This document shows, piece after piece, positions 50,313-55,393 of a stretch of 55,393 bases of DNA. The stretch lies in contig CAZLZN010000006.1 in the NCBI GenBank assembly GCA_964564035.1, positions 1 to 55,393 of the forward strand, written 5' to 3'. This DNA comes from JAHIGH01 sp964564035. Lineage in GTDB: Bacteria; Patescibacteriota; Microgenomatia; Levybacterales; UBA12049. A program made the position numbers and the translations under genes. Each line of letters starts with the position of its first letter. Positions within the stretch are counted from its first letter, which is position 1. Under the pieces are notes generated by a model. That model saw only the letters and a list, made by a program, of their open reading frames with translations. It made no database searches and had not been told where the DNA came from.

Positions 50313-50462
50313 ATGGAAAGAATCAAAAACAATATTGAGAGCAATAAGAGTAATCAACGGGATCGAAAAACAGCACCAATCGCCCGCCGAATCCTTCTCG
50401 GCTATGCAGATAGCATTAAAAATAAACCCCTCCGCACCCTCGCGCGATTATTATTTAAATAA
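50313..50462 (+). CDS. Possible small basic protein, 49 aa
   Basis: An ATG three bases after the previous stop opens a 49-codon frame ending TAA at 50462. The predicted peptide is basic and polar (MERIKNNIESNKSNQRDRK..., ending RTLARLLFK). Tight spacing favours translation with the two genes upstream, but there is no Shine-Dalgarno site and a longer frame overlaps it in another phase, so the call is cautious. Confidence 0.4.
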   Translation: MERIKNNIESNKSNQRDRKTAPIARRILLGYADSIKNKPLRTLARLLFK

Positions 50463-50512
50463 AAGCATAACCCCAATTTTTTTACGTGTGACAAATAACC
50501 TAAACATATATT

Positions 50513-50541
50513 TTGTCTTTAGCATAGTTTCTTGTTATAAT
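50513..50541 (+). promoter_or_regulatory. Sigma-70-type promoter, short leader
   Basis: TTGTCT, 17-base spacer, TATAAT with an upstream TG (extended -10). The ATG at 50555 is 13 bases after the -10 box, leaving a leader of about seven bases. Confidence 0.65.
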
Positions 50542-50554
50542 AGCCTCTATTGTT

Positions 50555-52432
50555 ATGGAAGCACGTCGCCCATCAGTTGAGAGCTCCGGCATTGCCCCTC
50601 CTCAATCCGAATCCAAATTTCATCGCGAACAAACAGCGCGTTTAAAGCGCTTTTACATCGGCATGGCGGACCCCACGGAAGAAAATTTGCTTAGAGCATG
50701 CCGTTTATTAAATAAGCTACCGTTTGAGTCATTAAAAAAATTGAGCAGCAAAACTTTAAATGCGCATCATAGTCCGCAAAATATATTTGCAAATGAAGGT
50801 GAGAATACTACTGAAAGAGAAAAATTAAATAAAGGAACCGGCAATACTGGCTGGTTAATAGATGACATTTTAATTAGAAGAAAAAATCCCTTTGATAGTA
50901 AAGAAGTAAAACTCAGCGACGCGGAACTGCGCGAAATCGCATCAAGGCAATACGATTCATTATTGAAAGAGAATAAAAAGAGCGAAATATTTAAATTATC
51001 AGAGGCCGTTAAAAATGAGAGCGACCTGCAAAGACGTTCAGAGCTAGGATCAATTTTGGCCGTTATGATTAGGGAGCCTGGGTTGCCTGAGGATTTTTTG
51101 CGCTACAATATGCAAATTTCAGATATTGCTCGATCAGCTGGGGAGAGGGCAATATTTGAAGACCGGCTCGAGAAGATGCCCAAAAAGGACCGCCTGCATT
51201 TTAAAATATTAAGAAAAAAATATGGCGCAAAAGGAGCTAACTTACTTTTATTAAATGGCGTAATTGAGGAAATAAATATGCTTTATGATACAGAGAATTA
51301 CCAATTAAAGATACCCGAATTTCAGGTAGTACCTGCTTCTCTATACGTTGAGTGGAAGTCTGGTAAGCCTACTGAAAAACAATTGACTCATTATTATCAG
51401 CAAGTACAAAAAATTAATCATACGGATCGTTCAGCGGGAGTAATTGTCAGAAGCAGTGCTATCCATTCCGAGGACGGAGAAAAAGTTACAGGTGCCGGTA
51501 TTTATGATTCGGTTCCGATCTTAGATGATAATCTAAACTATAACAGCTTTAAAAACGCTGTAGTTGATGTTTATAAATCAACAAATAGTGATAAAGCTCG
51601 GGCTTATCGCAGGGAACATGGGATAAAAGAGGAGCAAATGGGTCTTATTGTGCAGGATTATCTGTACGTCGACAATGAAGGTTATCTCAATACGCACTTG
51701 CCGGGCGTCCCCGGTCTTACTGAAATTGTAACCCGCAGAAGCAGGAATTTTGTAAAACATAATGAATTGGATTTTTATTTAGCAAGCGTTATTTATAGTA
51801 AGGGCTTCAAAGATGCACATCATTTTCCTCCTGATGAGAACAGGGTCCAGTCTCAAGCGTTGTTGGCGCTTGGCCAGAGAGCTATGATTTTAGAACGGCT
51901 ATGGGGTAATAGTATCCAACTGGAATTCGTCTTGCTGGGTGATAAGTTTGCGTTCAATAATAGCATAAACTTAGTGCAAATTCGTGATATACCAACAGTG
52001 CTCAGTTCAAAGCACACGGAAATAATTTTTCCGGAGGAGAAGCCGCTGCATATGGGGGCTGCAATTGGCGTTGCAGACGCTTCCTACGATATTTTAGATA
52101 CTCATAGTTTCAATAATAAAAAAAGGGGATTAGTAGTGTTATCAGAAAACCATGAATGGTCAAAGTTTGGTGATGAGCGCAAACTGCCCAAAGAAGTGGT
52201 AGTTATGTTGGTAAACTCATGGGGAGCCAACGGCCACATCCAGACTATATGCGCCGAGCGGGGCTTGATATGTATATATCCAGGTGATTTATCGCGCTCC
52301 GATTATCAGGGAGAGATGCCGGTAAATATCAACTATAATGAATTCATGAATAAAAAAGTAGTCAGAGTAGTGTCAAACGGTATTGAGGCAAGAGTTTATG
52401 ATGTAAATGATAATGAAAAATCAGCCAAATAA
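50555..52432 (+). CDS. PEP-synthase/PPDK-like ATP-grasp protein
   Basis: 625 aa. The N-terminal ~220 residues are charged and helical, of unknown type. From about residue 225 it resembles the nucleotide-binding half of PEP synthase / pyruvate phosphate dikinase: KYGAKGANLLLLN (the usual GGKGANL motif, altered), VIVRSSAIHSEDGEKVTGAGIYDSV, FKNAVVDVYKSTNSDKARAYR, MGLIVQDYL. The end resembles a swivelling phospho-His domain (VVMLVNSWGANGHIQTICAERGLICIYPG), but the canonical T-S-H catalytic His context reads ANGHIQ. No PEP-binding barrel is present. It may be a phosphotransferase of unknown substrate, as in rifampin or glucan-water dikinase relatives. Confidence 0.65.
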   Translation: MEARRPSVESSGIAPPQSESKFHREQTARLKRFYIGMADPTEENLLRACRLLNKLPFESLKKLSSKTLNAHHSPQNIFANEGENTTEREKLNKGTGNTGWLIDDILIRRKNPFDSKEVKLSDAELREIASRQYDSLLKENKKSEIFKLSEAVKNESDLQRRSELGSILAVMIREPGLPEDFLRYNMQISDIARSAGERAIFEDRLEKMPKKDRLHFKILRKKYGAKGANLLLLNGVIEEINMLYDTENYQLKIPEFQVVPASLYVEWKSGKPTEKQLTHYYQQVQKINHTDRSAGVIVRSSAIHSEDGEKVTGAGIYDSVPILDDNLNYNSFKNAVVDVYKSTNSDKARAYRREHGIKEEQMGLIVQDYLYVDNEGYLNTHLPGVPGLTEIVTRRSRNFVKHNELDFYLASVIYSKGFKDAHHFPPDENRVQSQALLALGQRAMILERLWGNSIQLEFVLLGDKFAFNNSINLVQIRDIPTVLSSKHTEIIFPEEKPLHMGAAIGVADASYDILDTHSFNNKKRGLVVLSENHEWSKFGDERKLPKEVVVMLVNSWGANGHIQTICAERGLICIYPGDLSRSDYQGEMPVNINYNEFMNKKVVRVVSNGIEARVYDVNDNEKSAK

Positions 52433-52493
52433 TTTTTCAGGGATGAACGGAGCGCGGAAATATTGTATAATACTCTTTGATTAGATATAATCC

Positions 52494-52556
52494 GGGCATC
52501 TAGTTCATCGGCTACCTGCCCGCATTGCTACGCAAAGCGTTGCAGGCGGGGAACGC
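52494..52556 (+). pseudogene. Partial tRNA-Ile copy with a hairpin inserted in its D-loop
   Basis: Positions 52494-52514 equal the first 21 bases of tRNA-Ile (GGGCATCTAGTTCATCGGCTA). Then comes a 36-base GC-rich imperfect hairpin (CCTGCCCGC...GGCGGG, loop AAA, 52515-52550), after which GAACGC resumes the tRNA sequence before it decays. The upstream TCC is also shared, so the copied segment begins before the tRNA. Confidence 0.85.
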
Positions 52557-52594
52557 ATTCTGAACTTATGCTCTGATATATTTAAGTGAATTCC

Positions 52595-52667
52595 GGGCAT
52601 CTAGTTCATCGGCTAGAACGCTTTCCTGATAAGAAAGAGGCGCGTGGTTCGATTCCACGGATGCCCA
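52595..52667 (+). tRNA. tRNA-Ile(GAT)
   Basis: Acceptor GGGCATC/GATGCCC, discriminator A, D arm with AGTTCATCGGCTAGAAC, anticodon stem CTTTC/GAAAG with loop CTGATAA (anticodon GAT), T arm CGTGG-TTCGATT-CCACG. CCA is not encoded. Its 5' third is duplicated about 100 bases upstream. Confidence 0.95.
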
Positions 52668-52726
52668 CAGCAGTCACGCTGAGATTAAAATAAAAAAATA
52701 TAACCTGGCCCGCAACAATTAAACCC

Positions 52727-53389
52727 ATGATAAAAATTCAAAAACTCGACCTGTTGATCTCCCTATATATCGGACTAATTGCCATATCCGAACTCCTCGG
52801 CGCGAAAACATTTCCGCTCGTCAAAATATTCGGATACCAGCTCAACGCCAGTGTCGCGATATTCACATTCCCATTCATATTTACGATCAACGACATGATT
52901 ACCGAAGTATACGGCAAAGAAAGAACCAGAAGCATTATCCAGTCAGGATTAATAATTATACTAATTATATTTCTGTTCAATTTATTCGCGACATCTCTCC
53001 CTCCGTCAGCCAGGTTTGCAGCGACGGAAAGCGCGTATGATACTATTTTCAGTCTTTCGGCACGTATTGCTGCGGCAAGCCTTATCGCGTTTACCATTGC
53101 AGAATTTATGGACGTACTGATTTTCGTCAAGATCCGCGAGAAATTAGGCAAAAGCAAACTATGGCTTCGCAATAACCTTTCCAATTTCACCGCGCAGTTA
53201 TTTGACACAACAATATTTATGTTTCTGGCTTTTTACGCACTTGATAAACCATTTGACGCGAACCTGTCATTCCTGCTAAGCCTGATAATTCCTTACTGGC
53301 TTTTAAAATGTTTCGCGTCAGTTATTGAAACGCCGTTTGTCTACCTCGGCGTCAACTGGCTAAAAAAAGATAAATCAAAAAAAGGATGA
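52727..53389 (+). CDS. yhhQ: YhhQ-family queuosine-precursor/VUT transporter
   Basis: 220 aa with six membrane helices. The family pattern is clear: ISELLGAKTFPLVKIFG, FPFIFTINDMITEVYGKERTRSII, FLFNLFATSLPPS, and a conserved LRNNLSNFTAQLFDTTIFMFLAFY segment with the Asn/Gln/Asp residues typical of YhhQ. Members import preQ0/preQ1 or related 7-deazapurines for tRNA modification. The gene overlaps the next by four bases (ATGA), so transporter, reductase and ligase are made together. No queuosine biosynthesis or tgt gene is in the window. Confidence 0.88.
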   Translation: MIKIQKLDLLISLYIGLIAISELLGAKTFPLVKIFGYQLNASVAIFTFPFIFTINDMITEVYGKERTRSIIQSGLIIILIIFLFNLFATSLPPSARFAATESAYDTIFSLSARIAAASLIAFTIAEFMDVLIFVKIREKLGKSKLWLRNNLSNFTAQLFDTTIFMFLAFYALDKPFDANLSFLLSLIIPYWLLKCFASVIETPFVYLGVNWLKKDKSKKG

Positions 53390-53913
53390 AAGTAATTTTG
53401 GTAATGGTCGCCTCAATCGACGGCAAAACAACAAGCTGGCACGCGCCCTCTGTCCCCGAATGGACATCAAAAGAGGATAAATTGCACTTCAGGAATGTTA
53501 TTTTAAAAAACAAACTGATAATAATGGGCCGTAAAACATACGCGGACTCAAACTCGCAGTTTCAAAACTCACCGGGCAAATTGCGCATAATTATGACATC
53601 CCGTCCCGAAAAATTTAAAAACATATCAGTTCCCGGTATGCTGGAATTTACAAGTGAAAATCCCGACGCACTCATTCAAAGATTATCTGAAAAAGGCTAC
53701 AAAGAGGCCGTTTTAGCCGGAGGAGCAGAAATCAACAGCCTTTTTTTAGCGTCAAATTTAATAAATGAGATTTGGCTAACTGTCGAGCCTGTAATTTTAG
53801 GCAAAGGCAACGGACTTATCTCGCCGCTTGAGATCACAAAACATTTCAAACTCAAAAGCGCAAAAAAACTAAATAAAAACGGCACTATGTTATTTAAATA
53901 CGTCGCGCTATGA
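53386..53913 (+). CDS. RibD C-terminal (dihydrofolate-reductase-like) family reductase
   Basis: 175 aa. MKVILVMVASIDGKTT is the classic RibD_C start. LIIMGRKTYADSNSQF is the NADPH-binding/active region, LRIIMTSRP, EAVLAGGAEINSLFLASNLINEIWLTVEPVILGKG the C-terminal half. The family reduces pyrimidine or pterin-like substrates with NADPH, for example in riboflavin synthesis, but no other rib gene is seen. It overlaps its neighbours by four bases at each end, between a YhhQ transporter and a CofE-like ligase, which suggests a pathway around a deazapurine, flavin or deazaflavin-type molecule (inference). Confidence 0.88.
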   Translation: MKVILVMVASIDGKTTSWHAPSVPEWTSKEDKLHFRNVILKNKLIIMGRKTYADSNSQFQNSPGKLRIIMTSRPEKFKNISVPGMLEFTSENPDALIQRLSEKGYKEAVLAGGAEINSLFLASNLINEIWLTVEPVILGKGNGLISPLEITKHFKLKSAKKLNKNGTMLFKYVAL

Positions 53914-54656
53914 AAGTAAGACCGGTTAAAACACAAAAAATAACTCCGGGGAATGATCTGTATGGAGTTCTGAATGACTCAATTGCGCGTCTTCCCGAAA
54001 ATTCTGTGCTGGCAATCACCTCCAAGATTATCTCCCTTTGCGAGAATAATGTAGTCAAAATCGGAAGCATCGACAAAGACGATTTGATACATGATCAGGC
54101 CGATTTCTATCTCCCTGTCGACAAAGCCTACAACATAAACTTGACTATCAAAAACAACATTCTTATCCCAAGTGCCGGAATAGACGAATCAAACGGCAAT
54201 GGCTATTACATTTTATGGCCCGAAGATCCTCAGAAGTCCGCCAATGAGATCAAGGAGTACCTCACGAAGAAATTTAAATTAAATAACTTAGGAATTATAA
54301 TAGTCGACAGCAAAACAACGCCTCTCCGCTGGGGAGTGACAGGAACTGCGCTTGCGCACAGCGGTTTTACCGCGCTGATTGATTATACCGGAAAACTGGA
54401 TATTTTCGGTCGCAAATTTAAATTCGAAAAAGCCAATATAGCCGATTCGCTGGCAGTTGCCGCCGTTGCCGTGATGGGTGAGGGGAGCGAGCAGACACCT
54501 ATTGCTCTGATCGAAGATATCCCGTTTGTAGAATTCCAAAGCGGAAATCCGACAGACGCCGAGCTTGAAAATCTCAAAATCGATATGAAAAATGATTTAT
54601 ACAAAGAGCTCCTGACGTCGGTCAAATGGAAGCGGGGAAAAGGCGGCGGAAAATAA
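53910..54656 (+). CDS. CofE-like F420-0:gamma-glutamyl ligase family protein
   Basis: 248 aa. CofE adds L-glutamate to coenzyme F420-0 with GTP. The family core is seen: VRPVKTQKITPGNDLYGVL, VLAITSKIISLCENNVV, IPSAGIDESNGNGYYILWPEDPQKSANEIKE, IIIVDSKTTPLRWGVTGTALAHSGF, and a C-terminal AVAAVAVMGEGSEQTPIALIED. The other F420 genes (cofC, cofD, cofG/H) are absent here, as is common for CPR members of the family, so the natural substrate is uncertain. It starts inside the RibD_C gene stop (ATGA). Confidence 0.88.
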   Translation: MKVRPVKTQKITPGNDLYGVLNDSIARLPENSVLAITSKIISLCENNVVKIGSIDKDDLIHDQADFYLPVDKAYNINLTIKNNILIPSAGIDESNGNGYYILWPEDPQKSANEIKEYLTKKFKLNNLGIIIVDSKTTPLRWGVTGTALAHSGFTALIDYTGKLDIFGRKFKFEKANIADSLAVAAVAVMGEGSEQTPIALIEDIPFVEFQSGNPTDAELENLKIDMKNDLYKELLTSVKWKRGKGGGK

Positions 54657-54661
54657 TTGTC

Positions 54662-55204
54662 TCAGTTTTGGATAGCGAATATCCCAATTTCTAAAATTTC
54701 ATCTGAACCGGAGCTTATGTTTTCAAATCTGACCGGATTGGAATTTATTGTCTTATATCCGGCAGGCAAATTGACCAGTACGTCTATGTTCAAATTTTGC
54801 GCTCCATTGGCACCGATACCGGCAAAATCATATCTGAAATAACCGTTTGCATCGCTGATTACTGTCGTTAAGATATTGTTGTTTATTTCCATGTCTCCGC
54901 TTTTTTTGTCCGTTTGCGCGATTTCGATACTTATATTCCCGCCTCCTGATTCATTGTATTCCCGGGTTCCATTTTGGTTTTCATCCAGGTAAATATAGCC
55001 TCGCAAATAACCACCTTCAGTCACGATATTATTGCTCTCCGCTGAGGCGCGCTGTCTGATATCCTGTTTTTCATTGGACGCGAATATAAACAGCGGTATG
55101 CTCAAAATTATAGTCAGGGTAATAAATATCCCGATTATAGAGGCGTGTGAAGTAACCGGTTTGACAGCTTCCTGCATATATTTACTAGTATTGTATTTCG
55201 TCAT
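54662..55204 (-). CDS. Secreted SdrD-B/Cna-B-like protein, 180 aa
   Basis: One N-terminal hydrophobic helix (about 18-42) precedes an extracellular beta-sandwich. GYIYLDENQNGTREYNESGGGNISIEI and TTVISDANGYFRYDFAGI are the signature of SdrD B-type repeats, which bind calcium and stiffen surface proteins. The Asp/Asn-rich loop DENQNGTRE is the likely Ca site. It ends without a sorting motif, so it is probably held by the N-terminal anchor. It converges with the CofE operon, five bases between stops. Confidence 0.75.
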   Translation of the reverse strand: MTKYNTSKYMQEAVKPVTSHASIIGIFITLTIILSIPLFIFASNEKQDIRQRASAESNNIVTEGGYLRGYIYLDENQNGTREYNESGGGNISIEIAQTDKKSGDMEINNNILTTVISDANGYFRYDFAGIGANGAQNLNIDVLVNLPAGYKTINSNPVRFENISSGSDEILEIGIFAIQN

Positions 55205-55393
55205 TGTTCTATTGTTAGCAATTTATCTTAGTTTGATAAACCAGTATCAATTATGAATGGATTTAGCAAAGATTAACGAAATACAGTACTAGTCTGGCAA
55301 ACGCCGCGTGTTTTGTCAACAACGCTGTTGAGATAAGCTTGTGCAGGGGTCAGCACATGGTATACACTTTCGGCAACCCCCGGTTAAACCGGA
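55205..55393. other. Window-end intergenic sequence, possible start of a plus-strand gene
   Basis: No complete gene. An ATG at 55357 preceded by AGGGG opens a frame that runs off the window after 12 codons, too short to judge. A small dyad CCGGTT-A-AACCGG lies at about 55380-55392. Confidence 0.25.

Noticed and set aside
50335..50580. Plus-strand frame of 81 codons
   Set aside because: It contains the promoter of the 50555 gene and overlaps its start; the in-phase 49-codon frame at 50313 is better placed behind the upstream gene.

Overview
The window looks like a chromosomal contig from a Candidate Phyla Radiation (Patescibacteria) bacterium, most plausibly Microgenomates-like, although the sub-lineage cannot be fixed from this stretch. 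The reasons are the gene mix: a PEGA-domain beta-propeller protein, a stand-alone CofE-like ligase beside a YhhQ-type transporter, many small single-domain GIY-YIG nucleases, and numerous secreted proteins with Pro/Thr linkers. DNA is fairly AT-rich, and GC-rich hairpins are scattered between genes. TGA is used as a stop (mreB, galT), so the UGA=Gly code of Gracilibacteria/Absconditabacteria does not apply. The sequence is probably metagenome-derived, so single frameshifts should be treated with caution.

Layout. 1-5.7 kb (minus strand) is a cell-surface cluster: a large truncated surface protein, a 42-aa membrane peptide, a DUF916-type protein, two tandem WxL-like proteins (one frameshifted) and a membrane protein with an ATP-synthase-c-like hairpin. 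tRNA-Pro and tRNA-Arg follow, then a PEGA protein, MreB and a WecG/TagA glycosyltransferase. 9.7-20.5 kb holds large unknown helical proteins, two GT4 glycosyltransferases, a GT20 trehalose-6-phosphate-synthase-like enzyme, D-aminoacyl-tRNA deacylase and a GalT-like enzyme. 20.5-23.6 kb is regulatory: a TrmB-type regulator with its own promoter and operator-like dyad, an excisionase-type HTH protein and a degenerate PAS/histidine-kinase-like protein.

23.7-38.8 kb interleaves secreted carbohydrate-active proteins (DUF4091+PA14, GH16+PA14, LamG-like+clan-A hydrolase, DUF362, GH16) with the secE-nusG-rplK-rplA and rplJ-rplL ribosomal genes. The latter have their own promoter, an L10 leader and an attenuator. 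A phosphoribosyltransferase overlapping an ECF-S-like membrane protein lies within this region.

38.9-44 kb is accessory DNA: a sugar-phosphate transferase, then an AT-rich islet with a two-gene cassette that recalls phage lambda RexA-RexB, a PD-(D/E)XK nuclease-like protein, and three GIY-YIG genes arrayed with one intact and two truncated tRNA-Ser copies. Each GIY-YIG gene is preceded by a pair of hairpins. This [tRNA 5' piece - double hairpin - GIY-YIG] array is the best candidate in the window for an undescribed mobile system. tRNA-Ile (hairpin inserted into the D-loop of a partial upstream copy) and tRNA-Cys (double hairpin overlapping its 5' end) echo it.

44-55.4 kb carries a Tat-signal GH15-like enzyme, GlmS, a set of small proteins, a PEP-synthase-like protein, tRNA-Cys and tRNA-Ile, a YhhQ / RibD-C / CofE operon with 4-nt overlaps, and an SdrD-B-like secreted protein. 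Several genes have consensus promoters ending only a few bases before the ATG, implying leaderless or very short-leader mRNAs.
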